Origin: Hemibagrus wyckioides
Lineage: Eukaryota > Chordata > Actinopteri > Siluriformes > Bagridae
Reading direction: 5' to 3'
NCBI RefSeq assembly: GCF_019097595.1
Contig: NC_080717.1
Coordinates: 5,040,001 to 5,104,000, forward strand
Length of the DNA: 64,000 bases
The notes under the pieces were generated by a model. It was not told where the DNA came from. It searched no databases and was given only the letters and a program-made list of their open reading frames with translations. Positions 1 to 13,072 of this stretch are shown piece after piece. Position numbers and translations under genes: made by a program. Within the stretch, counting starts at the first letter, position 1. Each line of letters begins with the position of its first letter.

Positions 1-514
1 AATATGGTTTAATTAAACAGAAATCTTTTCCAATCTTTTAATAATAATTCATCATCTTATAAAATAGCACTGGATCCAGCACTTTACCTAATATTTTTGC
101 CATTTTTTCCTCTGCACAATTAAACCACAATACACTTCATCAAGGTCGTTAAATCGTGATGTACGAGCCGGTCGTTATGACCATAATGTAATTCAGAGCT
201 GTTCAGTAAACAAACCTCCATCTCGACTCCGAACACGACCCCGTGTGAATATTTTCATAAAACACTAACAACACTTCGGGCTTCACTTAAGCCTTTAATT
301 AAGTTTGCGAGTGTGGGGTCTAATTTCACAGTTATTGGAGCTGCGTGTGCAGCCGTTCGACATCCGTCGCATTTATTGCAGCTTCTCCATGAGGAAGTCT
401 TTAAGTTTGAACAGGGGAATTCATCATAGTGTCAGTTTCAGTCAAATGATGCGATCATAATCAATTCACAAATGCAAACAAGGCAAATATATTTACATAA
501 ACATGTATTAGGAG

Positions 515-604
<90 letters not shown>

Positions 605-2159
605 AATTTAATAAGGCTTGCTGTAATAATGACATCTAGTATCTGGGTAAATTTGCCCAAAAATCTGGAATACTCTCTGATGAACTGTCATGTAGCAACA
701 TCAGCTCTGGCTTATAATGATTAAACCAGGCCTAATGAAGATAGAGCAGTTTTGCAGAATGAACTAGAAACGTCACTGAGATCTTGTCTAAACCGCTAAG
801 CTAGCATTAAATTTTCACTTGATTAAATGGTCTACCTAAGCAGCGTGCGGAAAGTTGAAGCCGAAAGTGCCGATGATTCCTGTGAGCAATTCGGGTTCTT
901 TCATAATGTCGCCCTGACATGATTCAGTATTTCAATTAAATACAGATTCTAGTTTTGATTAGCGAGTGTTTCAATTGCCCAATGTGTGAATTTCAGTGTG
1001 GTGTTCCAGTGTTGTTCATGCAGGAAATAAAGTCGATCCAATTAATTCCGGAACCAATTATTGTGGAAAATTAAGAAGAGCACTTCTGCAGTATGATGGG
1101 TTTTAGATCGCGCTGGCTATCTGGAATAAAAATAAATAAATAAATATGACGAGCTGTGCTAACATTAGAGCTGAGTGACCTGGTTAAAACCCAGCAAGAC
1201 ATGTATAATTACAGGGAATTGGCATGAATGGTGAGGGAAGGATCCGTGAATAGCTGCTGGAGGATGAATAAAGACTAATAACCAGGCAGAAGGAAGATCT
1301 TTTCATATGGAACATTCTAGTAAATCCAGACAGCTTACAATTCTTCTACAAACAGCATATTTGATTATAGTGTTCATTTTTCATAATGCTACGTCTCGCT
1401 GTTGCTTAGTCAACTAGCAAAATGTATTTACTCTATAATATTTTCATTTAAATACTCTGAAACTTGTTATTGAGATTCTCAAGGCCTTTCCTAATTCCAC
1501 ACAGTCCTTAAAGCTATGGGATTGCAGGTTCCTCTGCAGAGGTATGTTCATGTAAATGCATGCATCTTGATATATATACCAAGGCAGCTGGTGGGTTTGA
1601 GATTGAGAGAAGCACAGATGTTTGTTACTGAGGTATATATTTACATCTCTCTGTATCTCTCTGAGTTCTGTTTTATCTGTTTCTGTAGATTTATCAGTCT
1701 GTTCTCATATACAAGAGCATGAAAAAAGCAAATTTTCCATATTCAGGTTAGGCGAGAGTAACGACAGCTAGATAGCTAGACCTATAAATAATTGAAAGGC
1801 GGATGCAAATAATATAAAAGAGCTTTATGCTTGGCGTGTGTTTACAATATTTACCAATTACACAGAAAGTTCTGGCTGAGAAAAACTGTTATGGATTTGT
1901 TTACTGATCGACTGCTGCAACTCCGAGCACTCTGTCTGACTGGAGCCGAGGTGTTCAGCTTTGGAATCAACCTTGCTGACATTCGATGATCGTTAACGTT
2001 TCAGTGATTGGCAGTTGGTTATAAAGATCTGCCTGTTTGAGGGATCGCCTTAATATTACATGGAGAAGTTTACTTTTTTTTCTGTGCTTGCAGTATTTCA
2101 GATAGCAGACACACACAGTTCTTATCTAGTAAGTAAATAAATAAATTAGAGAATTCTTC
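1..2159. other. unassigned non-coding sequence 5' of the visible rxfp1 exons
   Basis: I see no exon, RNA gene or recognisable transposon here apart from the AT dinucleotide tract listed separately. It may be rxfp1 5' flank or first-intron sequence, because the signal-peptide and LDLa exons expected upstream of the first visible exon were not located. Short ORFs here lack any recognisable domain. Confidence 0.5.
520..602. repeat. (AT)n microsatellite
   Basis: About 41 uninterrupted AT dinucleotides. The tyrosine/isoleucine-repeat ORF across it is an artefact of the repeat. Confidence 0.97.
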
Positions 2160-2528
2160 ATATCATGATTCCTCTAATGTTAGGTTACCTAATTATGTAG
2201 TAATTTTTAAATATTATCTTACAGTGCAGTAAAATAAAGAAAGGAACAAACAAACAAACAAACAAACAAATCAATAAATAAGAATATTCTCCACGATATC
2301 ATAATCCCTCTCATGTTAGATTAGCTAATTATGTAGTAATATTTAAAATTTTATCTTACAGTGCAGTAAAAGAAACAAATAAATAAACAAACAAACAAAC
2401 AAGCAAATACATAAATAAATTATCCATGATATCATGATCCCTCTAATGTTAGATTACTTAATTATGTAGTAATATTTTAAATATTATCTTACAGTGCAGC
2501 AAAAGCAACAAACAAACAAACAAATAAA

Positions 2529-2563
<35 letters not shown>

Positions 2564-2790
2564 TATCCATTACATCATGATTCCTCTAATGTTAAGTTAC
2601 TTAATTATGTAGTACATTTTAAAATATTATCTTAAAAATAAATAAATAAATAAATAAATAAAATTATTTGATAACATGTTCCCTCTAATGCTAAATTACT
2701 TAATTATGTAAAATGTAAAAAATCTTTTTACACTATCTAACAGTGCAAGAAAATAAACAAACAAACAAACAAATAAATAAATAGCCTGCC
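2160..2790. repeat. degenerate AT-rich minisatellite, unit about 135 bp
   Basis: Five units begin with a variant of ATCATGATTCCTCTAATGTTA, near 2161, 2297, 2430, 2572 and 2669, followed by TTAATTATGTAGTA and a TATCTTACAGTGCAG-like segment. Each unit ends in a tract of AAAC, AAAT or AATC tetramers of varying length, which accounts for the uneven spacing (136, 133, about 141, about 97 bp). Confidence 0.85.
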
Positions 2791-2957
2791 TTTTTATTAT
2801 CACTTAAGTGTAACACCCAGGTCAGACAGTTCCCCTCCTGATCACCAGAGGGAGCCCTCTCCTGGGTTCTGATCCACTTCTTTGGTTACCTCTGGTATTT
2901 CCTGTCCGAACACTTTAAACGGCACCTGAACCTGTCACTAAACACAAAGTTCTCATT

Positions 2958-3372
2958 AGGTGCGTTTACATGGACACTTTATAATCAGATCGGACTGAAT
3001 TCAATCAGATTGACGAATCCGATCACAGCGTTTACATGAACGCGGTATAAAGTAATCAGATTGTTATGCGCGTTTACATGACACATGATTAGAATCAGAT
3101 TAGATCTTTTGACATGCGCACAGTCCATGAAAACATCCATACATCATACGTCATTCGTATCAACATCCATACGTCATTCTTGCGTCATTGCCCATGCGCA
3201 GAACTTTCCAGGAACATATTCCATCCAATTAAGTTTTTACATGTCCTCTCGATCGGACTAAAAATGGTTTAAACCACCCCTTACCATCTGATTGAAATTT
3301 TAATTGGATGTGGCAAATTCCATCTGATTGACGTGTTTACATGACACTTTTTTAATCCATGTAAACACACCT
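2958..3372. mobile_element. MITE candidate with terminal inverted repeats and ATT target duplication
   Basis: The left end AGGTGCGTTTACATGGACAC is mirrored at the right end by AATCCATGTAAACACACCT. The 415-bp element is flanked by ATT on both sides (2955-2957 and 3373-3375). The interior repeats the motif GTTTACATGA and GATC-rich blocks and has no transposase. A 3-bp duplication would fit a PIF/Harbinger-type element, but superfamily assignment is inference. Confidence 0.7.
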
Positions 3373-3375
3373 ATT

Positions 3376-5030
3376 GATTATTCTGTATAGCCTTTTGTGT
3401 ATGAGCTTTTTTGTCATGTTTCTTGCCTTTTTGCCTCAGCATCTCTGTTCTGAAGCTCTTTTTGATATCTGGTTTTGATCTTAGGCTGTCTCCTTGACTG
3501 CTCTGGAGTATGGATTTGTTTGTCCGGAGCGTATTTTTGTACCTTCTTTTTTGACATTGGGCAATCAAACTCTTTGTGCATGGAGCCCTCTTCCATTTCT
3601 TGGTCTCCCTTGTTAAAGAAGCCTGACAAAGTTTTAGATGACCTCCCAAGGAAAAATGTAGGATGAGAATAAACACTGAATCCAAACAATCTCCATCCAC
3701 ATACATAGGTCAGAGTTTAAAATATTCATAAACATACAAAAGCCATAAAGAGACCTGTGAAAGTCACTTCCACAGTGACCTTGAGATTGTGGCTCTGACC
3801 TTTGAACAGGTCCTACTCAAGCACTTACACCAAAACTGAAGAGGAACTTATCACCAGACATTTTTTTTTTTTAAATTAGCAGCGTATAACATGTTTATCT
3901 AAGAAATGTGAATTTCACTAACATTCAGTTAATTTTGTAGGCTACATATTCATAAGAGTACAGGGTGAATATGGACAAGAGAAAAGTGAAAGCCATCACC
4001 AAATGGCTGCAACACAAGACTTCCAACAATTCTTGGTATTTTTTAGATCTTCTATCAATGGTTCATCCAAGGGTTAAGCATGGTAGCTTCTCCTCTATCC
4101 TTATACCCAAAACTCTTAAGTGAAACACAGATCAATTACAAGATTTTGAAACCCTCAAGAGGAAAATGATTTCTCCACACCTACTGTTCCATTCAACAGG
4201 ACTGGAGCAGAAACTCCTGTGGGTGGAGCACACCTCATTGGAACTCACTGATCTGCTCTTCTACTCATCAGATGCCCTTCCAATGCGTCCTGGGGTTCCA
4301 ACCTCCCATTATCCCCTGGTCTGGAGGAACCTTGAACATCCCTCTGGTGGATAATTGGATAAGGCCGAGTAAGAAGAATGGGAGATGGCACATGTCTGGC
4401 TAGAGATAACTGTTCAAAGCCAGAAGGATCCACCAGACTGCCAGCGTCACCCTCATCAACACTTGCACCCGGGCCATTTAACTCCTTTTATCTTGCAGGT
4501 TTTGAACAGACACATGATTAAACTCCGTCATCTGTAAAAAGGTCAACATAGAGAAAATGTCAAAATACACATGACATGATTATAGAAAAGACTACTGCTA
4601 GTCTAAGACTACATTTTGAGTGGATAAAAATCATTTCTTAATATTCTTCTTCTCACCGCTCCTAAAATGTCACAGGGAAACGGAGAAGACGTCAGGAATG
4701 AGGAATCGGAGTTTGTCTCAGTAAATCAGCCTCTGATGGTATTTGCTGAAATGCCTCCGAAAAGATTTAGAGATGAATGTGCAAGTGAGCAGCACCCAAA
4801 ACTAATTTTTTTCCCCCATCGCTCTCAGTCTCTTTTTTCGATCCTATGCCGAGATTCAATTGAAGTTATTAATAAAATCCCACTGCTACCTGGAGTTTAC
4901 TTTTAATTCTAATGCTTTCTGTTCTATAATCAAGGGCATTGAATCACAGCTTACTGACCCATGTGTAAATGTGTTTCCAAAGGTGTAAATCATGTGGTGT
5001 TGCATCTTATCAAGTTACACAGTGTGAAAG
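3376..5030. other. unassigned sequence, no supported gene
   Basis: Short ORFs occur (for example 4667-4906, starting MSQGNGEDVRNEESE) but none has a recognisable domain. I tested the 4667 ORF as a possible LDLa exon and it lacks the cysteine pattern. Confidence 0.4.
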
Positions 5031-5034
5031 TGGG

Positions 5035-5113
5035 GCCACAGATGTACACCACATAAATTGTAAGTTGCTCTGGATAAGGGTGTCTGACAAATGCCAAAAA
5101 TGTAAATGTAGAA
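5035..5113 (-). mobile_element. SINE tail fragment (family C)
   Basis: The sequence around GTAAGTTGCTCTGGATAAGG is the reverse complement of the 'tttggcagacnccttatccagagtgactta' motif that recurs at 5.9, 14.6, 32.1 and 55.7 kb. Only the conserved tail is present. Confidence 0.6.
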
Positions 5114-5897
5114 AGATATGAATATACAGAGGGGTATGCACACTTACATATGCATAAAAATTTACTACGAAATTTATATAACCATCAAAGGGAAGCAAGT
5201 ATGAATTATGCAAACACATTAGGTGCTCAAAGTCGTCACCATTAGCATCCAGACACTCGATTTTGGAGAACTACTATCGGGAACTCGTGTGAGTGTTGGT
5301 GGTTCTGTTCCAAACACACATAGCCAATGTGCTCACACACATTTGCAAGTTTACAACACCACTTCAAACTGATCTTCAAGTCAAGTGTGCCTCTGCCATT
5401 TTCTTTGGCTCTCTTCTGATGGTCATAACTCATTCCACGATGGTGCGACTACTGACATCTTTAAAGGAAACATACTGTGATACTACACATTGCTGCCATA
5501 ATCTAATCTGAGGTTTTATAAAAGGGCATAGATAACAACTGTTGAAGTGTGTAAACATTTTTGGGCCCCTCTGTATAAGAATGAGATATATCCTCGAATA
5601 TGAATTTGCCAAAGGCTCACTTGCTTGCGTTTGCCAGAAAGGTTCACAGGGTATCAGAGTGAGGTAGAGGTACATGGAGATTTTTATTTCACATGGGGCT
5701 AAGTGTGCTCCAGATTTGAAGAACACTGGACAAAGAAGGGCTTGTTACAGGCATGTACACGCAAAAATATATATGAACTACATACATCTTGTTTTGAGAG
5801 TCTTTTCGAGTGATGTCAAAGGTAAAATTTATACACTATGCCAAAAGAAAGACCACATCCACTTTGGGTTTAATTCTGACTGCGTGTACATTTCTGG

Positions 5898-6055
5898 AAT
5901 TTGGTAGACACCCTTATACTAACTTACATTTTTATCTCATTTTATACAACCGATGGTTAAGGGCCTTGCTCTTGGGTCCATCATTAGCAGAGTGAACTCA
6001 CAACCTTCTGATCAGAAGTCCAGCTCCTTAACCTCTAAGCTACCACATCCCCAGA
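5898..6055 (+). mobile_element. dispersed SINE-like repeat (family C)
   Basis: Runs from TTTGGTAGACACCCTTATAC through 'acatttttatctcattttatacaacc', 'gttaagggccttgctc' and 'cagctccttaacctctaagctaccaca'. The same ordered blocks recur at 14.6, 32.1 and 55.7 kb. No coding capacity. Confidence 0.7.
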
Positions 6056-6059
6056 TAAC

Positions 6060-7245
6060 ACATACCACATGACTACAAATATTTGGAATTTCAACATGTG
6101 TACATTAAGAGAGAAGGAGAGTGATTTGCAAAAATGGAGACATTTTCAGCTTTGGGGGGGGAAAATTCCCTTCTGATTTTGAGCTGAGTTTCAAAAATGG
6201 AAAGTGATATGAACATGTCTAAAGAAGGTTCAGAAATGAGGTGCTGTTTTGCAGCAGGAAAGGCAACCAAAGCTACAAAGGATGCGATGAAAGAACAGGA
6301 GGATAGATGGGTGGGGTTTTTTTTAGAGCATCCTTAGCCTAAGGTTGGAGACAGACTCGATCAATCAGAGCAAATTCTTGCAGATTTGTATTTTTGAATA
6401 GTTGAAAGAGCCAATGGTTCAGAACCGGAGAATTTGTTTTCACAGCAGAAAAGCAATGCACTCTCTACTCTACTTGAATCACAACCAGCACAATCTTTCC
6501 AACATACCATCTTTTTTCTAAGTGGTACGCAGAATAATTACAGCATCTTCAGCTGCCACTTGATCACAGCTTGGAGCTTTATATTTTGGTCTTGACATTA
6601 GAGGAATTTGTTGCATTCCTTTCACATTTATTCCCTGTTCATTTACAAATGGTGGAGTCTCTTTGGATGTATAAAATGTATCTTGATTCATTGCTTCAAT
6701 TTTATTTATTCCCTTTCAAGAAAGGCTCAGGTTGATCCGGTTTGGTGTCTATCTTACATAAAGAAGACAGTGCACCTGAACTAATTGCATCAGGAATGGG
6801 GAAAGGATGATGGGATGATGGTTGCATCATTACAACAAACAGTCTAACTGTGAAAGGCAGACCAAGATATACACAATATGGACACCTGGTTATAAAACCC
6901 ATATGTACTTGATGGGCATCCCATTCTGGATTTAATCCGATTTTACTGTTATAATTGCATTCAGTATCCTGGCAAGGCTTTCCACTATATGTTGGACTTT
7001 GGCCATGGAGATTTGTGATCATTCAGCCACAAGAGCTTTATAGTGCGGCTGGTGAGGAGGTCTGGGGTTCAGTTTTCCAGTTCATTCCAAAGGTGTTTAG
7101 TAGTCAGGGCTCTGTGGAGGAAACTCAAGTTCTTGCACTCCAACTTAACACACTAAGTCTTCATGGACCTTGCTTTGTGCACAGTTGTTTGTATGCAGTA
7201 AATGGTACTGGAAGCCTACAAAGGCACAGCCATGATGCAGTACCC
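6060..7245. other. unassigned sequence
   Basis: No exon, RNA gene or mobile element recognised. ORFs on both strands are short and overlap one another. Confidence 0.4.
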
Positions 7246-7249
7246 CTGA

Positions 7250-7357
7250 AGCTGTATGGGTTAAGGGCCTTGCTCAGGGGCCCAACAGTGACAGCTTGGT
7301 AGTGCTGGAGCTTGAAGCCTGATCTCCTGATTAACAACCTAGAGCCTTAACTACTTG
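7250..7357 (-). mobile_element. 5' fragment of tRNA-derived SINE (family B)
   Basis: Contains the blocks 'gttaagggccttgctcaggggcccaa', 'cttggtagtgctgg' and 'agagccttaactacttgatc', the reverse complement of the tRNA-like head seen at 36.66 kb. Its last bases run directly into the 23-bp minisatellite. Confidence 0.65.
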
Positions 7358-7738
7358 ATCTACCACTGCTCCTGTAAGGGAGATACAACTGCCCCAGTAA
7401 GGGAGCTACCAGTGCCCCAGTAAGGGGGCTACCACTGCTCCAGTAAGGGGGCTACCACTGCTCCAGTAAGGGGGCTACCACTGCTCCAGTACAGGACCTA
7501 CCACTGCCCCAGGAAAGGACCTACCAATGCACTAACAAGGGAGCTACCACTGCTTCAGTACAGGACCTACCACTGCCCCAGGAAAGGACCTACCAATGCA
7601 CTAACAAGGGAGCTACCACTGCTTCAGTAAGGGACCTACCACTGCCCCAGAAAGGGAGCTACCACTGCCCCAGCAAGGGAACTACCAATGCCCCAGTAAG
7701 AAAACTACCACTGCCCTAGTAAGGGCACTACCAGATGA
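7358..7738. repeat. 23-bp minisatellite with a 69-bp higher-order duplication
   Basis: About sixteen copies of a 23-bp unit related to GGGGGCTACCACTGCTCCAG plus TAA. Between about 7494 and 7628 a block of three variant units (69 bp) is present twice in an almost identical state, a small higher-order repeat. The unit matches the outer end of the SINE fragment just before it, so the array probably grew from that SINE. Confidence 0.9.
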
Positions 7739-7740
7739 CT

Positions 7741-9490
7741 TAGTCCCCCAAACTCATCCTGGTACTCTATGCAGCCACTGACATAACAGGTGGTACCTGT
7801 TAAAGTTACCTTACAAGAGGGGTCAATTGAATTAGACTGGACTGAGGACAAGGATTCAATTGCATGAGCTCATCATCAGTGGAGAATGGTAATTCATCTG
7901 CCTCCTCGACAGGGCCTGATGTTTTAGATCAGTTAATGAATTGGGTGGTGGAGGTGTCAGGTGATACTCTGACTAAGGCCAGGATCTCTTTTTGAGGTTA
8001 ATGTACTTGGACACCTCAAATAGCTATTTGGTCAGATCATGGTTTAGGATTCAGGTTAGTTTTCTATTTAGTGTCTTTTCCAGCTTGTTAAAATGACCAT
8101 GGAAGTATTGCCATTAGGGCTGTAACACAATTATGTTTATCTACATCCTGTAAATTTGTGTATCTATATGTGGATTTAATCCCTAAGTGTGTGTGGCTGT
8201 TTTCATGCTATATGGGTATATCATACCTGGAATCACACCAGGTGTAAAAAAAATCTTACGTATAAAAATTTGACGTTACCAATAACTGCTAAATTGTGAT
8301 CAAACTTTCTCTCAGTTTGTTTTCTCAACTATTACAATACTACAAAATCCGTGAGAAAAGAATCCAAATGATTTTTTCCCCTACTTTCTGACCTTTTGCC
8401 GACAAGCTAGTTGTATCTTTAGTTAGATAGGTCACTAAGAAGCTAGCCATTTTAGCCCAACACTTTAGACTTTTGTTTATATGAGAGAGATTTGAAACTT
8501 AAGACTTGGTCAATCCTCTTTCATCCATTTTCCTGGTGTGTGGAACAGATTGTGTTTACCCATCAGAATTCTAATCACATCTGACAGGCATAGTGCTCTA
8601 GTCTGGGGAGATTAATTGAAGATGTCATGTCTTTTGCTTTGTTTATGGATATCTCTGTATCCCATCTGTAAGCTTGTACATCTTAATTAAGCTAATTTTA
8701 AGACTTCTACAGGAATAGGATTAGCAAGGAAGTGGGCTATTTATATCAGGCCAAGTTAGTTTGGTGAGGAATAAAACTTTCTGATATTTGATTTTGGTAT
8801 GGAGTAAGATATTTTGGTATGGAGTTCAGAGATTTAGGTCATTTTTGTAGAAGGAAGTGTGGAAAATTACAACGTTTGATGTAAAAAATATGCGATTCCA
8901 GAGTGAAGAAATGTCTTGATGGAAAGTTTACACTTCGATCCTATGACATCTGTACCTTAATGGTTTGTTTTCAATGATGAAAATGTTGTTTTCGTTAGGA
9001 CGGGAGGCTAATACACAGCAAAAAAATGTTTTAAAAAAATACCCATATATCTATGGAACAAGGTCTATGATTCCGCTATAGTCCCAGTCTGGCCTTTCTA
9101 TTTTTGTCAATAATGAGCGTGAAATTGCTTCCAGGTTGTCGGGTTATCTATGTTTTCTATCATCATCCCTGATAATGATACCTCTATTTTTTAAAAAAAC
9201 AAAAAAAACAAAACTAGAGGTATGTCCTGTTGCCTTCGGCTGTCAGGAACCTGCGGTCTATCAGCTTGCATGAGTAAGATAAATTCACACAAAAAAAATC
9301 ATGTGAGGCATCTTTTACGCTTCATTTTTCCTTTTAGGCACAACTTCTTCTGTAGTAGCAACACCATGCATTATAGATAAGGCAAAGCTTCATTCCTTAT
9401 TTGAAGGTGTTGCATTTGAGAAAGTCTTTAATCATTAATACTATTTATATTTGCTTGGAACATTTCTATCCATAATAACATTTTTGAAGA
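7741..9490. other. unassigned sequence
   Basis: AT-rich, without long ORFs, splice-bounded homology or recognisable repeats. Confidence 0.4.
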
Positions 9491-9496
9491 ATACAA

Positions 9497-9728
9497 TAAG
9501 TTAAGTTGTCTTTATTTGTCACATATACATTACTGCACAGTGAAGCTCTTTCCCATCCATGGGGTTTGGGGTCAGAGCACAGGGTCAGTCCCTGGATGAT
9601 ACAGTGTCCCTGGAGCAGGGTGGGTTAAGGGCCTTTCTCAAGGCTCAACAGTGGCAGCTTGGCAGTGCTGGGACTTGAACCCCGATCTTCTAGCCAACGA
9701 CCCAGAGCCTTAACCACTTGATCAATTG
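9497..9728 (-). mobile_element. tRNA-derived SINE (family B), near full length
   Basis: Read on the minus strand: a tRNA-like head (gtggttaaggctctgg, then a B-box-like GGGGTTCAAGTCCC), a middle block with 'cagctgccactgttgagc', and a tail ending in 'acatatgtgacaaataaag'-like sequence. The same family occurs at 36.5-36.9 and 45.3-45.5 kb. Confidence 0.75.
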
Positions 9729-10103
9729 TCATTGAGTTCTGTTTTTACTTTAGGAAGAATTCATAGTAGAAGAAACCCAACCATTTTTTCAACCCTCTCG
9801 CACCTGGGCACTTATGTTTTGACTTTTGCCGATTGAGAAAAATTACATTTTTTGGTTTTCTACTCCTTCCCTGATGCTGATATGGCCACAATCGCTGATT
9901 GTTGACACCTGTAACATGTTTCTCATCTGTATCTTAATACAATATCAACCCAAGCTTTGTATTTTACCTTTCTTTTTTAAATTAGTGTCATTTTTAAGTC
10001 TCCATATTCCCTATAGTTAATTCTTTCTTGCCCTACTCTTAATTCTGTACCTCTGTTTGAGCCTTATTTGCTTGTTTCTATACAGCATAGCATTAGGACC
10101 ACA

Positions 10104-10165
10104 GCAAATAGGACCACAGCATAGCATGCATAGCAAATAGGACCACAGCATAGCATGCATAGCAT
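10104..10165. repeat. 29-bp tandem duplication
   Basis: The block GCAAATAGGACCACAGCATA and the next nine bases occur at 10104 and again at 10133. A partial third copy precedes it. Confidence 0.85.
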
Positions 10166-10480
10166 TTACGTGGTCACAATCATGATCGTGATCGTCCTCA
10201 CTCACATTTTATATACAGTAGAGTAATCCAACTAATGTATAAAACTCAATAGTTGGTCATGCTATTTATGAGCCTTAACTAAGATCACCATTCTCCGACC
10301 ATTTCTCAGATGAAAAAAGCTTTTAAATTAGGGTCTGTATTTTTTCAATAGCAACCGTAGGACGATCTTATCCAAACATTTTCAGTTTCACAGAAAAATA
10401 CATCTGCATGCAACTTATTTGCACCTTGTATATAATGAACTTCATTGTTGTTGCACAAGAATATGCTGCATGACATCGTG

Positions 10481-10910
10481 TCAGGCTTGACGCTCACGTG
10501 TTAACACAATACGGCAACGCAGGTGTTTTTAAAATGGTAAAATGTCTCAATATTCTTAATAGTTTAAAGGAATTTTAGGGTAAATTTACAAAAATGTCAT
10601 TGTATTTTAATCTTCTTATACTACTACGTATGGCATGTCTTAATTTGATTCATTTTTGAGTTCCTCCTTTACCAGTAATAGCTCAAATAAAAAAAATCAG
10701 GCTTGAAAGTCACATAATAACGTAATATAGCAACACGGGTATTTTTAAAAATGAAAAAAGTTTGTGTATTCTCTGCAACTTAAAGGATTTACAGGCTAGA
10801 AATGAGCCACATTTTGTGTTTTAATCCTCTTATACCACATCAACTTCACCGAAGATCGTCTTGTGACCTAATGAGAGAATGGCATGTCATACTTTTTACA
10901 TTTCTAGTTA
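10481..10910. repeat. diverged tandem duplication, offset about 216 bp
   Basis: Landmarks recur in the same order: TCAGGCTTGA (10481 and 10697), 'aatacggcaacgcaggtgttttta' versus 'aatatagcaacacgggtattttta', 'tttaatcttcttata' versus 'tttaatcctcttata', and 'atggcatgtc'. Substitutions and small indels show it is old. Confidence 0.65.
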
Positions 10911-12602
10911 TCTTTACTGATGTACAAAGTCCACAAAACAGCTAAATCATCCTTAAATAGTCCAGTTCAAGAGCTTCGACAGGTCAAATCCGTGATCTGA
11001 TGATTAATTACAGTAGAGCTGGAGGAGCAGTGAAGTTGGGGTGGGCATAAAACAGGATAGTACTTTTACACTTTAAAATATTTGGTCATTAATAGAAACC
11101 TTGAAATTTCTCTTTCTCTTTCATCAGCCTCACTGATGAATACTTTTATTTACCGTTACTAATAAAGACATGCCCTTATTTTCACCCTGAAATGAAACTC
11201 ATCCTGCTGTAATGCATGAAAGCCATGGATTCCATCGTTGCTCTTCTTATTGAACTCATCATCACCATCTCTTTATATCTAGCTCGTCTTTTTTCATACA
11301 CACAAGCTGAGTGGAAGCATAAGGCTCTGGGTAGAACGGAGCATCAATGTAATATCCAGGGGCGTTTTCAGTAATTGTTTGTTTACTTAGGGCTATGGAA
11401 TAATAATTTCTAAGTAATATAAGTAATTGAGTAGATTTTAATTTGAAAAAGATTGCTGGATAGGGCTTACTCCAGGCTAAATGAAATGAAATGTTCTGAG
11501 ACAGTTAATTGGAGACATAAAGGCTCCCAGTTGGTGCAAGAAAAGTTTTCACCAATCGTTAGGAGATCGCAAGTTCGAACGCTGATGACGCCCCAGCCAT
11601 CAGTAGCTGGGAGCCATGGAGCAAGAATGGCTGTGATGAGAGAAAAGAAAAAGAAAAATTTTTCTTAAATTTGAAATGGAACCTAGGTCATGTCCTGTTT
11701 TCAGGCTTTCCTGTTTATCTTTTCCAAAATGGACCTTTAATTGTGACATCTCTAAAGAAGAAAATGATAAACCAGGATACAACATGCACAAAACTAGAAT
11801 ACTGGGAAAACACACAAGCTAATTAAAAAACGATAAAAACACAAAGAGATGCAAGAAACAAGAACACACCAAGACCTGGAGCATACATTTAGAAATATAC
11901 ACAGAGCGATTAACTTATTAAAGTGGTGACAAAAAAAACAATGAACTAGGAGGAAGTGAGGACTGAAACCAAGTCAATAGCACACACACACACATGGAGA
12001 AGTAAAACACACACACACAAAAACAAAAGATGACAGGAAAACGACAGGAATGGACGATCCACACCGAGAGCAATTCAAGAGAAAGAGTTTTTTTCGAGAA
12101 GGAAAAAGAAAGAACAAAACATCTACAATGCTAAACTTTTTAAGCATTTCCACGTATTTGAATAGAAACTGAACATTTCTCTTTCTCTGCTTGTATTATC
12201 TTGTAACATCCTTCATTCTCTTTCCCCATTATATCTACTGAAACATTTTTAAAGTTAGTCCCATGTCTGCAGATATTCTCTGTAAACCACAGGTTTAGCA
12301 TTGACACTAAGTGATGACAATAAGCTGAAGCCTAATTTAACTAAGAATAGAAAAAATTCATGCAATCAGTGTATGAATAAGTCCTGCCTATTAAATCGAG
12401 CTCAATTAGCCGGATTCCCTGTGGGGATCTTTTGGGAGTAACAATATTTCTGCATTCTTGTAAAAGGTCACATAATCCTGAGCTATTTCATGTGATCATT
12501 TTAATAACGTTTATTTAGCGATCCTGAATGTCAACATTGTTTATTGACAGGCGTGCAAGGTAAATGATTTGTCTCGGCGTATCCACCTGTCAGCCTAACA
12601 GA

Positions 12603-13072
12603 TTCTCTATTTGTCCATTCATCCATCCATCCATCTGTCCATCCATCCATCCATCCATTAAATCATCCATCTATCCATCCATTCAATTATCCATCCATCC
12701 ATCCCTCCATCCATCCATCCATCCATCCATTAAATCATCCATCTATCCATCCATTCAATTATCCATCCATCTATCCATCCATCCATCCATCCATCCATCC
12801 CTCCATCAGTCCATTTATTCATCCATTTATTCGTCCATTCATCCATCCATCTAGCAATCCATCCATACATACATCCCTCAAGTCATCCACCCATCCATCC
12901 GCCCATCCATCCATCCATCCATCCATCCATCCATTCATCAATCCATCCGTCCGTCCATCCATCCATCCATACATACATCCATCCATCCATCCATCAATCC
13001 CATCCATCAGGTCATCCATCCATCCATCCATCCATACATCCATCCATCCAGCCATCTATAGGACCATTCACC
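12603..13072. repeat. (ATCC)n tetranucleotide array
   Basis: About 470 bp of imperfect ATCC units with ATTC, ATCT, GTCC and AACC variants. ORFs on both strands across it (HPSI repeats on one, GWMD repeats on the other) are repeat artefacts. Confidence 0.95.

Larger units (their letters stand above)
9729..12600. other. unassigned sequence with local duplications
   Basis: No coding exon found. It holds a 29-bp duplication (10104-10165) and a diverged tandem duplication with an offset of about 216 bp (10481-10910), listed separately. Confidence 0.4.

Noticed and set aside
3371..3706. Overlapping Lys-rich minus-strand ORFs
   Set aside because: Short, mutually overlapping, partly inside a MITE end, and without recognisable motifs.
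4667..4906. 79-aa ORF as a possible coding exon or LDLa exon
   Set aside because: It has a single cysteine early on, no LDLa calcium-binding pattern, and no clear splice sites.
7358..7738. CRISPR-like repeat/spacer array
   Set aside because: Repeats are directly adjacent without unique spacers, in a vertebrate intron or flank.
12564..13055. HPSI-repeat and GWMD-repeat proteins on opposite strands
   Set aside because: Both are frames of the ATCC tetranucleotide array.
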